A stretch of DNA of 64,000 nucleotides, from contig BLLK01000062.1 of the NCBI GenBank assembly GCA_021927905.1, positions 372,001-436,000 of the forward strand. Direction: 5' to 3'. Source of the stretch: Chaetoceros tenuissimus (taxonomy: Eukaryota; Bacillariophyta; Thalassiosirophyceae; Chaetocerotales; Chaetocerotaceae). Below, one piece after another: positions 19,755 to 28,769 of this stretch. Position numbers and translations under genes: made by a program. Under the pieces are notes generated by a model. It saw only the letters and a list, made by a program, of their open reading frames with translations. It did not search any database and was not told the DNA's origin. The stretch's first letter is position 1. Each line of letters begins with the position of its first letter.

Positions 19755-22598
19755 TTACTTACATTGTAACATTCGAAGTACTTTGGCAAATGCTTCATCT
19801 CTTCTATACAAGCAACGTGATGTAATTCGACTTTTGCATACCATGCACTCTTTCTTGTGTCCCACTTCTTCCTCAATACAAGTACCACAATATCTATGAC
19901 AGCACTCTTGGACAATGAAAGGGTCGTCAAGATATTTCAAGCATTTCGAGCAGCAAGTTGTATCTGTAACATCAGTAGAAGCTCTTAGTGGCGATATCTT
20001 GATGGATTCAAGCGGTTTCATGCCTTCCGCATCATTCGAAATTCTCTTGCTTGGAAGCTCTACATTCTCACGATTCAAACTGTTGTTTTCCAGCTGTTGT
20101 AACAATTCTCGAAAAGGTTTATCCTTCCGCAAAGATCGTCGTGATCTCACTATACCCCTACACAAAGGGCATTCTTTTCTATGTCCCAAGGATTCCTCGA
20201 TACAAGATTTGCAGAACCTATGACAGCAGTCTGGAATGATGTGCGGATCATCAAATATTTCAAAGCAAATGGGACAATGAGTTTCATCAACGTCATCTGG
20301 AGCGGACCGTTTCTTGTTGTTGATTACCTCTTCATTCTCTGTGATCTCATCAACTTCTTCAATTTGTAATAATTTTGCCCAGTCAGCCCTCTTTCCAATA
20401 TCAGCTGATGAAATTTTTGCAAAGTATTTTTGAGCATGATTTGTAACTTGCTGACTTGTTCTCGTTCGAATATGTGAAGCAATCTTCTTCCATTCTCCTT
20501 TGCCATATAGCTCCAAGCCCTCCAAAAAAAGATGATGCTCCTCATCGGTCCACTTTCCCGTGCTTGTATTGTTCGTTTTTTCGAAATAGTTTCGAGCATG
20601 ACGTATAACTTGTTTATATGTTCTCATTTGTACATGAGAGGTGATCTTCTTCCATTCTCCTTTGCCATATAGCTCCAAGCCCTCCAAAAAAAGCCGATGC
20701 TCCTCATCGGTCCACTTCCCAATTTTTGTATTTTTTGTTTTTGAGAAATATTTCTCAGCATGATCTCTCACTTGCCTTTTTGATCTAGTTCGAACACGCG
20801 AGGCAATCTTCTTCCATTCTCCTTTGCCATATAGTTCCAAGCCTTCTAAGAAAAGTTTATGCTCCTCATCAGTCCACTTCCCCATTTTTGTATTTTTTGA
20901 TTTTTCCAAATAAGTCTCAGCATATTTTCTCACTTGGTCATTTGTTCTCGTTCGAATATGTGAAGCAATCTTCTTCCATTGTCCTTTACCATATTTCTTC
21001 AAGCCCTCCAAAAAAAGACGCTGCTCTTCATCGGTCCACTTCCCCATTTTTGTATTGTTCGTTTTTTCGAAATATATTTGAGCATGACGTATAACTTGTT
21101 TATATGTTCTCGTTTGTACATGAGAGGTGATCTTCTTCCATTCTCCTTTGCCATATTTCTCCAAGCCTTCTACGAAAAGACGATGCTCCTCATCGGTCCA
21201 ATATCCTTTGTTCAGCATGCCAGAATCTGTATTGGAAGGAATAAGCAACTCATGAAATTCATTACTTTCTCGCACAAAGTTTTTATTCCGAGTATCTTCA
21301 TTGTTTTTCGTTCCTACATGTGATGCTATCTCTTCCCAATATCTTCCACCATGCTGACATGGAGTAGAGCGTTTCCTGTCATTGGTTATCTCTTCATTCT
21401 CTGTCATCCCATTGTCTTCTTCACTTTGTAATAATTTTGCCTCATCCGCCCTCTTTCCAATACCAGCTGATGACATTTTTGCAAAGTATTTTTGAGCATG
21501 ATTTGAAACTTGTATACGTGTTCTCGTTTGTACATCTGAAGCAATCTTCTTCCATTCTCCTTTACCATATTTCTCCAAGCCTTCCAAAAAAAGACGCTGC
21601 TCCTCATCGGTCCACTTCCCCATTTTTGTATTGTTCGTTTTTTCGAAATATATTTGAGCATAATGTCTCACTTGGTCATTTGTTCTCGTTTGTACATGAG
21701 AGGTGATCTTCTTCCATTCTCCTCTACCATATTTCTCCAAGCCTTCTACGAAAAGCCGATGCTCCTCTTCGGTCCACTTTCCCGTGCTTGTATTGTTCAG
21801 TTTTTCAAAATGTATCCGAGCATGATATTTGACTTGGTCATTTGTTCTCGTTTGTACACGCGAGGTGATCTTCTTCCATTCTCCTTTGCCGAATAGCTCC
21901 AAGCCTTCTACGAAAAGCCGATGCTCCTCAACTTTCCACTTTCCTTTGTTAAGCATATTGGAATTTGTATTGGAAGGTGGAAGAAACTTAGACTCGTCAT
22001 GAAATTCATTACTTTCTTGCACTAATAAGGCAGACCATCCACCGTAATTAATCTTCTCCAATGTAGGACCCCTCCAAAAGTTTGAATGACACCAAACACT
22101 AGCATTATATGTATCTTGATAGAATCCATACCTATACAGCTCTTTCTGAAAATGGTCAAAGTCGCAAAAGATGCCCCTGAAGTAAAGAAGTAACGCAATT
22201 CTCATACAAGTCAACGTATTGTAAATGCGAAATGCACGACCATCGGGTTGCCATGCAATGATATGGTTCAGAGACTTATCGTCAAGCATCCTCCTCAGAG
22301 TAAACAAAAACGGCTCTTGAATCTGAAATGAATCAAAATGATGCTGAATTTCTTTAGCATTTCGCGAGTTGACAAGACCTGCAATCTGTTTCCAATTACA
22401 GCCATATTTATAGAGACCTTTTAGAAATCTAGAGTGCTCTCTGTAATTCAACGGTCCTTTACTTTCGATTATAGTAGCTGTAGCTGATGATCCTCTAATT
22501 AGTTTCTTCTCTGTCGATGAAGAAGATGTGTTAACAGAAGTTGCAGATCCGCTTCTAGACGTGCACGTCTCACCCTTCCGCTGCTCCCATGCGTTCAT
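19755..22598 (-). CDS. HSF domain fused to SANT/Myb repeats and two RING fingers
   Basis: From the first ATG (22598) the product is 947 residues, single exon. Order: a SANT-like domain at about 48-91 (YREHSRFLKGLYKYGCNWKQI); an HSF-type DNA-binding domain at about 96-177 (PFLFTLRRMLDD, IIAWQPDGRAF, FQKELYRYGFYQ, FWRG); eight SANT repeats between about 218 and 740, each GKWTDEEHRLF-EGLE-YGKGEWKKI...H-Q-YF; one decayed SANT in the middle; then RING fingers at 775-814 (CPICFEIFDD, CCHRFCKSC) and 883-922 (CSKCLKYLDD, CCHRYCGTC). The SANT type is the plant-like SHAQKYF class. The protein should bind DNA and act as an E3 ligase, perhaps modifying chromatin-bound targets. SANT copies are highly similar, so the array has expanded recently. 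The architecture is, to my knowledge, unusual. Confidence 0.85.
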   Translation of the reverse strand: MNAWEQRKGETCTSRSGSATSVNTSSSSTEKKLIRGSSATATIIESKGPLNYREHSRFLKGLYKYGCNWKQIAGLVNSRNAKEIQHHFDSFQIQEPFLFTLRRMLDDKSLNHIIAWQPDGRAFRIYNTLTCMRIALLLYFRGIFCDFDHFQKELYRYGFYQDTYNASVWCHSNFWRGPTLEKINYGGWSALLVQESNEFHDESKFLPPSNTNSNMLNKGKWKVEEHRLFVEGLELFGKGEWKKITSRVQTRTNDQVKYHARIHFEKLNNTSTGKWTEEEHRLFVEGLEKYGRGEWKKITSHVQTRTNDQVRHYAQIYFEKTNNTKMGKWTDEEQRLFLEGLEKYGKGEWKKIASDVQTRTRIQVSNHAQKYFAKMSSAGIGKRADEAKLLQSEEDNGMTENEEITNDRKRSTPCQHGGRYWEEIASHVGTKNNEDTRNKNFVRESNEFHELLIPSNTDSGMLNKGYWTDEEHRLFVEGLEKYGKGEWKKITSHVQTRTYKQVIRHAQIYFEKTNNTKMGKWTDEEQRLFLEGLKKYGKGQWKKIASHIRTRTNDQVRKYAETYLEKSKNTKMGKWTDEEHKLFLEGLELYGKGEWKKIASRVRTRSKRQVRDHAEKYFSKTKNTKIGKWTDEEHRLFLEGLELYGKGEWKKITSHVQMRTYKQVIRHARNYFEKTNNTSTGKWTDEEHHLFLEGLELYGKGEWKKIASHIRTRTSQQVTNHAQKYFAKISSADIGKRADWAKLLQIEEVDEITENEEVINNKKRSAPDDVDETHCPICFEIFDDPHIIPDCCHRFCKSCIEESLGHRKECPLCRGIVRSRRSLRKDKPFRELLQQLENNSLNRENVELPSKRISNDAEGMKPLESIKISPLRASTDVTDTTCCSKCLKYLDDPFIVQECCHRYCGTCIEEEVGHKKECMVCKSRITSRCLYRRDEAFAKVLRMLQCK

Positions 22599-22800
22599 TT
22601 TCTTTGATGACTGATTCTTCTTGACAAAGAAGCTCAATGTATCTATGAAAGTCTATCTATAGGCGACTGAAGTAACGTTAGCTGGTTATAGTTGTATTAG
22701 TTGTATTACATGAGTATAATATTCTCTCTAATTGAGAAGAATGAGAGAAAGATATTCTCTGTCGTCTGTCCGGCACACAGAAGGATGAACCTAGTCTGTA

Positions 22801-22866
22801 AGTGGCATAGTTCCTAGCTATCTTGATTTGTCTGTAGTCATCATTTTGTATCTGGTCGTCATTGTA
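22801..22866. promoter_or_regulatory. Promoter motif shared with CAP-D3
   Basis: This block starts GGCATAGTTCCTAGCTA and ends GGTCGTCATTGTA. It lies about 200 bases upstream of the HSF/SANT/RING ATG and matches the two blocks upstream of CAP-D3, in the same orientation relative to the gene. Inferred to be a shared transcription-factor site or a conserved short repeat. Confidence 0.45.
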
Positions 22867-22967
22867 ATTACACAATAGCGTACGTACTTCTGAGGTTCAA
22901 CGCTGCCTCTCACCACCGCCTCTCATCTCTAATAATCATCTCTCGCTCACACAAATTCCATGGATAT

Positions 22968-23057
22968 TATTATCGGTTTGTCAGGGAACCGATTCCTTAC
23001 CCCGTTTATTTTTCCGTGCGTGCGTGCGTTCGTTCGTGTCACACTACTAACGGTTGA
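22968..23057 (+). repeat. Direct repeat, copy 1
   Basis: A block of about 90 bases beginning TTATCGGTTTGTCAGGGAA, passing through a CGTGCGTGCGTTCGTTCG microsatellite and ending GTCACACTACTAAC. It is repeated 340 bases further on. It lies between the HSF/SANT/RING gene and the next plus-strand gene, outside any coding region. Confidence 0.85.
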
Positions 23058-23307
23058 CATATAGGGGTGAAAATAAGTGAACTAACCCCCCTCTTGACAA
23101 AATTTGTCTTTCTTTACTTTTTACTGAAAAGGTTCTGTTTCTGAGAACTAGACTACGAACATTCCACAAGAAGAAAGAAAAAAATAATTGAAGAGAAAGT
23201 ACAGAGTACCGTCGCAGTCTCCCTAGTGGTGATGATATGGACATGTATTTGTTGATGGAACCACTAGCTTTGAAAGGGCATCTATGGGCAGGAAGGTTGT
23301 TGTACAT

Positions 23308-23402
23308 TTATTATCGGTTTGTCAGGGAACCGATTCCTTACCCCGTTTAATTTTTCCGTTCGTGCGTGCGTTCGTTCGTTCGTGTCACACTACTAACAGA
23401 TG
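23308..23402 (+). repeat. Direct repeat, copy 2, with a third partial copy after it
   Basis: Nearly the same 90-base block as at 22968, with one more CGTT step in the microsatellite. A decayed third copy of its end (TCGCACTACTAACTGTTGAC) follows at about 23445. The 250 bases between the copies are unique and hold no convincing gene. The unit may be a short tandem segmental duplication or the remains of an inserted element. Confidence 0.8.
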
Positions 23403-23790
23403 ACCCCAACGGGGTGAAATGATTCGCTCCGTTCTATTGTTCGCGTCGCACTACTAACTGTTGACTCTGAATGGGTGAAGATGATTCGTTCGTTCTCACA
23501 ATTAGTAACTACCTACTTGACATGATTGACGGATAGAAGGTCAGACTGTCTGCAGTAAAGTAGACACTCTACCTAGGACCATTCTTCTATTGTACAGGCA
23601 TTCTATAACACAGTGCTGTACCTCTTTACTTCTTACAAAATAGGGTGAACCTACTATGTACTATCATTTACTTTTAGTTTCGATGAGAAAAAACAAACAA
23701 ACCGATTTCAACCTGACTTGTCACCAAACTAAGCTATTCACTCTTCACTTCTCGCAATAAATCACATTTCAATATAGACAGAGAAACAAA
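23403..23790. promoter_or_regulatory. 5' flank of the 198-residue gene
   Basis: Noncoding, with the decayed third repeat copy at about 23445 and no further structure that I can support. It probably includes the promoter of the gene starting at 23791. Confidence 0.35.
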
Positions 23791-24387
23791 ATGCATTTTC
23801 TAAAAGCGCCTTTCATACTATTTGCATCTACAAGCAATCATCCATCCAAAACTTTTTCATTCCAAAATGAAAGACTTCAAAACGCAGCTCAACTCTTTCC
23901 AGAAGCGACACTCTTGTTAGAACAAGAGAAATACAAGGAATCATGTGATTTATACATGCAAGGAATATTTCTCAGTCGAAAAGTCGTGCAAGAATTACAG
24001 CAGGAACAAAATGATTTAACGGATGATCCAAAATTGGCACTTGATTGGATGATTGAAAGTTATATACAATGTAGTAAAGCTAGAATTGCAATGGGGGATG
24101 TTAATACGGCTCGATCTGATGCTTGGGCTGCTTGTTCTTTTTCGAATAATGAGAATGTAGATGCTTTACTTTGTATGTTGACTGTATGTGAGTTGCAAGA
24201 GGATACAATGGGACAACTTCAGACTTACAAATCTATTGAGAACTGGATGAAGAATCGAGATATGGAGGAGTTGACAAGAAGTTTGGACAAAGAAAATAAT
24301 GAAACGTTGACTTTGGAGATAATTTGTGATAGAATCGTAGAATTGACTAGGATATTGGATGAGTTGCATGACATCAATAAAAAATAG
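23791..24387 (+). CDS. Unknown helical protein, TPR-like, 198 residues
   Basis: A single-exon frame with a good ATG context (AAAATGC). The first 15 residues (MHFLKAPFILFAS) are hydrophobic with one Lys, perhaps a targeting sequence. The rest is predicted helical and resembles degenerate TPR pairs: LEQEKYKESCDLYMQG, then WMIESYIQCSKARIAMGDVNTARSDAWAAC, with Ala/Gly at expected turn positions. TPR proteins bind partner proteins; no partner can be named. It is isolated, with repeats upstream and a minus-strand gene converging from downstream. Confidence 0.6.
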   Translation: MHFLKAPFILFASTSNHPSKTFSFQNERLQNAAQLFPEATLLLEQEKYKESCDLYMQGIFLSRKVVQELQQEQNDLTDDPKLALDWMIESYIQCSKARIAMGDVNTARSDAWAACSFSNNENVDALLCMLTVCELQEDTMGQLQTYKSIENWMKNRDMEELTRSLDKENNETLTLEIICDRIVELTRILDELHDINKK

Positions 24388-24553
24388 GACTGTAAATGAT
24401 GGCGGATGAATTTGTTTGAATGCTTAGTTGTGAGCCTGAACTTTGCATTTTTAAGCTTAGCGACAAAGTAGGTCGTGACGAAATCAAAGGACCTTATTGC
24501 GTTATTGTAAAGGTATTATAATGTGCACTTTGATAGTTTGTCATCACCATTCA

Positions 24554-25639
24554 TTATATATGATGAATAATGCTATGGAAGTATAGGAGTATTGGCAACA
24601 GGGTATAAATCATGTATGTAATCTCAATCACTTGGCGAAGCAGGAGCAACATGGAAACTCTATACTTCACATAAATAGAAGCATGTAGAATAAAAGAGAA
24701 ATCTACGACGAAAGATATATGCAGAGCATCGAAGCTTGTATTGTGGATCCATACGCATACTACCCATCCGGCGATGAGATCATATTTACAAGCATTCGAA
24801 ATATCCTGCTTGTAAATGCCGAAATCATAGTCCTCGACACTGAGATTATTGAAATTGAGCAGTTCTTCGTCCGCATCGATGTCTGGTGGCGGTCCATAGT
24901 CACAGCTATCGTATAAACTAGCCCCTCTGGTCGATCGATAGTCATATGAATATTCTGATCTGCTACAATTTGCTTCATGTTTGTATGAATGATTGACTCT
25001 CTTGCTTTTGATGAAATTAAGTCCACCAGATTCACCGGTTCCTTGATGCAAAGGTGTCACAGAAGATGGAATGTAGGTATCTGATCTAGCTTGCAGCTTA
25101 TCTTTTTCATCTGCCAACTTCTTCGTCCTGTTGAGATTATCTGCGGATGTTCTCCTTGGAATTCTTCCCACAGTACTGTTTATGGATGAAGGTTTGAATG
25201 ATGAACTAAACAATTTCGAGTTGTATGCATTTGCACATGAACTTGTCGCAACTTTTTGCGGAATCTTATTTCGGCTGAATGAAACATCTGCTAATGGACC
25301 CTTCAAAAGCTTGACTATTTTCTTTTGGACCCTTTTTGGAAAACGAAAACATACCCGATGACGATTTCTTTCTTGTAGCTGTCTTTTTGTCTGTAACCAA
25401 AGGAGGATTTTTTTATTATTTCCAGTGTTTGTCGTGTATAGAACACGCTTTGCCTCGTATGGAACATGCTCTTCCTCAATCTCTTTCCAAGAAACATGTT
25501 TCCGTGGATGGATCAAACCAGTTGCGATACCAATTGCTAAAGACGATTCTATGGCTGGTCCAAGAAAATTGCACTCTACATTCGAAGGCAATTGATCTTG
25601 TATGGGAAACAGCGGTCTTACATTTGTAGTGGCAACCAT
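24554..25639 (-). CDS. Unknown basic protein, 361 residues
   Basis: An open frame from the ATG at 25639. Residues 1-110 look like an ordered, basic domain (NVECNFLGPAIESSL, KHVSWKEIEEEHVPYEAKRV, HRVCFRFPKRVQKKI). Residues 110-250 are Ser/Lys-rich and disordered. An acidic segment follows (PPPDIDADEELLNFNNLSVE). The last 80 or so residues are suddenly very hydrophobic and may be read-through of an intron or 3' UTR rather than real protein, so the true 3' end is uncertain. I do not recognise the family. Confidence 0.5.
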   Translation of the reverse strand: MVATTNVRPLFPIQDQLPSNVECNFLGPAIESSLAIGIATGLIHPRKHVSWKEIEEEHVPYEAKRVLYTTNTGNNKKILLWLQTKRQLQERNRHRVCFRFPKRVQKKIVKLLKGPLADVSFSRNKIPQKVATSSCANAYNSKLFSSSFKPSSINSTVGRIPRRTSADNLNRTKKLADEKDKLQARSDTYIPSSVTPLHQGTGESGGLNFIKSKRVNHSYKHEANCSRSEYSYDYRSTRGASLYDSCDYGPPPDIDADEELLNFNNLSVEDYDFGIYKQDISNACKYDLIAGWVVCVWIHNTSFDALHISFVVDFSFILHASIYVKYRVSMLLLLRQVIEITYMIYTLLPILLYFHSIIHHI

Positions 25640-25797
25640 TATTCAAAGAGCAATTGTATCAAATTCATGTAGATCATATTTGGTTCCCTTCAAATATTGA
25701 AAGGATACCCCCTACGTATGCCAAAGTGCCGGAGAAGATGCCTGTTTTTCCACGAGAGGAATTCATTACCAAGGAAGTATTCATCAAACTTTTATAA
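25630..25797 (+). pseudogene. Possible C-terminal gene remnant
   Basis: A plus-strand frame just after the TAG at 25627 reads 55 codons to a stop. It contains EQLYQIHVDHIWFPSNIER, then PPTYAKVPEKMPVFPREEF. The text is protein-like (balanced, Pro-rich, no low complexity), but there is no ATG and no recognisable domain. It overlaps the start of the minus-strand gene by a few bases. It could be the last exon or fragment of a gene whose body has been lost. Confidence 0.25.
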
Positions 25798-25892
25798 TTA
25801 GTATTTGCTATTCTAATCCTTCACCTCCAGCATTTCAAGCTATTCATTGACGTGCTGGAAGACACAGCTTCATGATTACAGTGTAAGTAGGC

Positions 25893-26174
25893 ATGTCAGG
25901 AGAACTATCCCATCATCTTCAGTATCCAACGAAGAAGACTACTCCAAGGAAGAAGACTGCTCCAAGGAAGAAGACTGCTCCAACGACGAAGGCTTTACCT
26001 AAGAAGAAGGCATTTCCAAGGACAGCAAAGACCGCGCCAAAGAAGAAGGCTTCAAGGAAATCTTCAAATGAAAATACGCTGAATGCTTCACGTCCACCAT
26101 TGTCTTCAGTGAGAGAAGTAGCAGTATTCTTTGAGTCTTCATCTGTCATCCTAATGCTGGGTGAGTTGAGGTGA
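25893..26174 (+). CDS. Possible small Lys/Pro/Ala-rich protein, antisense to an LRR gene
   Basis: A 93-codon frame from an ATG. Residues 12 to 60 are a run of KKTAPRKKTAP-type repeats, resembling the C-terminal tail of linker histone H1 or other DNA-compacting tails. There is no globular H1 domain, so on its own it would be an odd protein. The minus-strand LRR frame runs through the same bases and reads them as Phe/Val/Gly-rich hydrophobic text. Only one reading is likely to be real. The Lys-rich one has more biologically familiar composition. Confidence 0.25.
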   Translation: MSGELSHHLQYPTKKTTPRKKTAPRKKTAPTTKALPKKKAFPRTAKTAPKKKASRKSSNENTLNASRPPLSSVREVAVFFESSSVILMLGELR

Positions 26175-27082
26175 GTTGTACCAATAATGCTGGGTGAGTT
26201 GAGGTGAGTTGTACCAATGATCGTCTGTTGCTCGCTTTGTGAAAAGAGGTCGAAAGATATGTGTCCCATCATCTTCATGATGTACTTCTCAATGATATCC
26301 TTCTCCGAAATATCTGTAAATGGGTTTGCCTTCAAGTATTGAGATGGAGTGATACCCATTTGGTTCTCTACTCTGAATGCTCCAATTCCTTGCTGTAAAG
26401 CAATTGTCAGGAGCACTTCCTTGTCAGGCTGATAGGAGGAGCAAGCTCTATGAAGTGAAAAACGTTCGTCGCTGTTGATATTCTTGATCCATTCCTGTAC
26501 TGCTTCTTCGTCAGCATCATCGTAGTAACCCTCTTCATCTCCAAAAGGAGAGTCGGCAATCAATTCTGTTTCAGCAAAAACACCTTCCTGAAGCTCTACA
26601 TCCTGCGAAATGTTGACGATCTTCAAGTTTGCATTACCTGCAAATGCGAGTTCTCCAACTTCTACACACCTTGGTGGGAGAAAGACGCTTGAGAGATTGC
26701 ACACATGAAATGCAGCATCTCCAATAAACTCCAAGATGATTGAAACCTTGATATAAACGAGACTGTAACATCTACAGAAAGCCCATCTTTCAATTCTCAC
26801 AACAGTGTTTGCAAAGATGACTTTTTGGATGTTGAAGCAATGACTAAAAGTATCTTCTGGAATCACAGTGACGCCTTCCACCACGATTATCTGCTGCCAC
26901 GATTGTCGCTCTCGCCAATACTCTTTGACCTCGTTAGATAAATTCAATTCTTCCCAATTCTTGATATCTCTACGGCAATGGAGGTATAAACGAATACATT
27001 CACTATGTAGTTCCCAATTGATTAGTTCCTTTGACCCATTGTAAAAGAGAGTCACGAGACCGTCCACATCAGCAACCCTCAT
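25919..27082 (-). CDS. BspA-type leucine-rich-repeat protein with an unusual C-terminal extension
   Basis: Start at 27082 by alignment with the paralogue at 13835 (MRVADVDGLVTLFYNGS). To residue about 292 it is a typical member of the family: N-terminal segment, BspA/LRR_5 repeats (VIFANTVVRIERWAFCRC, SSVFLPPRCVEVGELAF), an acidic insert (YYDDADEEAVQEW), then the module NINSDERFSLHRACSSYQP to YIMKMMG. Other members stop at or just after MMG. This one continues for about 95 residues, through two copies of an 11-residue repeat (IIGTTHLNSPS) into a Phe/Gly/Val-rich hydrophobic tail. The extension may be non-native sequence joined to the 3' end. The core gene looks intact. Confidence 0.8.
   Translation of the reverse strand: MRVADVDGLVTLFYNGSKELINWELHSECIRLYLHCRRDIKNWEELNLSNEVKEYWRERQSWQQIIVVEGVTVIPEDTFSHCFNIQKVIFANTVVRIERWAFCRCYSLVYIKVSIILEFIGDAAFHVCNLSSVFLPPRCVEVGELAFAGNANLKIVNISQDVELQEGVFAETELIADSPFGDEEGYYDDADEEAVQEWIKNINSDERFSLHRACSSYQPDKEVLLTIALQQGIGAFRVENQMGITPSQYLKANPFTDISEKDIIEKYIMKMMGHISFDLFSQSEQQTIIGTTHLNSPSIIGTTHLNSPSIRMTDEDSKNTATSLTEDNGGREAFSVFSFEDFLEAFFFGAVFAVLGNAFFLGKAFVVGAVFFLGAVFFLGVVFFVGY
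26153..26218. repeat. 33-base tandem duplication
   Basis: Two perfect 33-base copies (26153..26185 and 26186..26218), each containing TGGGTGAGTTGAGGTGAGTT. The length is 11 codons, so the LRR frame on the minus strand is kept. Each copy carries two GGTGAGT sequences that look like plus-strand splice donors. Confidence 0.9.
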
Positions 27083-27255
27083 ACTCGTATCACTTCGCTT
27101 CTCTTTTTGAAATGAGTTATAGATGTGTTTAGATGACACAAATATGATTGATCAATCAATGATTCAAATGATTGAGAAGTGTTGCAATGACACAACACAA
27201 AAGAGCAACAAGCAACTTGTTGAAGCAACAACAAAAAAGATTTCAATCTGCTTGC

Positions 27256-28130
27256 TTGCTTCTCACAGCTACCGCGTGAAGTGTGATCCTTCCCGTACCT
27301 TAACCTATTTTTCGAATGAAATTCGTTGGTTTATTATTATTTTGCAATACATAAATATCAAGACTCCAATCATTTTTCCTTAATACTCCCAAAAGATTTC
27401 ACTCTTTCTTCCATTTCACATTTCTTGAAATTATTTCTCTCTCGAAGCTGATAGAAAAGAAAGACTTATTTTCACTCTCCTACTACCTTCGCTTTCTTGA
27501 AAAACAATGATGTTCTTTTTTTGAAGCGTCTCCTGTAACAACCTAAATAGCCTTCTTCATCTACTACCATATACCTCATGAGAATTATTATTATGAATCT
27601 TGACTTGATTTTGGTAGGAAGGTAGCTGGGGTTCTGTATTGCTTCAGAAAAACGTCAAATGATTTGCATTCTTTTCTGAAAGTTATTTCCTCAGAGGCAT
27701 TTTCATCTGCAAATGCCCAAAGTCAAATTTACTCAATCACCTACTTAAAAGTTCAGTTGGAGCAGAGCTTTTCTATATAATACTACACCTCTTTCTGACA
27801 TTTTTCTAAATCAGCCGGTAGCGATGATCATGGCACTGGTGGTAATTTTGTAAAAAACTTTAAAAAGAATGAGGAGGCCTCTAGACCTCTGCTTTTCGAC
27901 TACTTCACATTGGAAAAATTCTATGTCATCCATGGGAATACTGTTGTTTGCAAAAATCAGCAATGATATGAAATAATTTTTCAACTCTATTCAAGTTACT
28001 TGAACTTTCCATAGTAAATAAAAATGCCTCTTCCTCATTTCGTTTGTTGCGCAGGCGCATAACCTAGTAGAACGTTGATCCTATTGTAAATATTCGTAAG
28101 TAGGAACCAGGAGATGATGATTCGATTCTT
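27256..28130 (+). repeat. Dispersed noncoding element, copy 1
   Basis: About 0.85 kb, homologous along its length to 38145..38952 and to 54828..58095. It begins near TTCTCACAG, passes CGAATGAAATTCGTTGGTTT and AATCTTGACTTGATTTTGGT, and ends near GCATAACCTAGTAGAACGTT. It is the most diverged of the three. There is no long frame, no obvious terminal inverted repeat and no target-site duplication. It starts about 170 bases upstream of the minus-strand LRR gene. All three copies sit in the same place relative to a minus-strand gene, so it may be a co-duplicated promoter region or a non-autonomous element that favours such sites. Confidence 0.8.
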
Positions 28131-28769
28131 TGACGATGCTCGATCGTTACCATTTCATTTTTTCTCACAAAGAGTGAAGTAGACTACTATCAATCATTAT
28201 CAAAACTCGAGCAATGTATACTCCAAATCCTGAGTCCAAGGATTTGAAAGGTATAAACAGTGTAAGATTGGAGGCATGTTTGTGTTCAGGTCTATCCCAA
28301 AGTCCTCTGTAATTTCAGAATAGTTAAGATCTAAGGAAGATTTGTACAGTATTTATCATATCTTTTTGTCACATCCTTTTAAACACCCGCCAGCATTCAG
28401 TACTTGTTGGTTGTTTTTTGTTCCAACATGTTTTATGGTCTGGAATAACTTCGCCCATACTTTTTGCATAGTCTACATGAGATACACTTGGATAGCCTTC
28501 TTTATGGCATTGGTGGAGAAAAATCTTTTTCCATGTCACCATTTCTGCGACAATCGCTGCCCATCTTTGAGCTTTTTACAAATATCACATTTTTTTTACT
28601 TTAGTTGCCAAGCACATATCATTCTTAATCTTGCATTTTTCCATATTGTTGTGACATTCTATGAGCGCACTTTCTATTCCCATCATCATACTTGCTATGA
28701 ATTGTTTTCTCGTTGGAAAGTTTATTCAAAACTACTGCTCAACCAGAATTACAAAGCCCCCTTTTGTCA
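28131..28769. other. Noncoding stretch
   Basis: I find no supported gene here. A 143-codon plus-strand frame near 28342 is rich in Phe, His and Cys, lacks any motif and reads like chance AT-rich translation. Confidence 0.45.

Noticed and set aside
27256-28130. Dispersed element as a classical DNA transposon or LTR
   Set aside because: I found no terminal inverted repeats, target-site duplications or coding remains by eye, so I left the class open.
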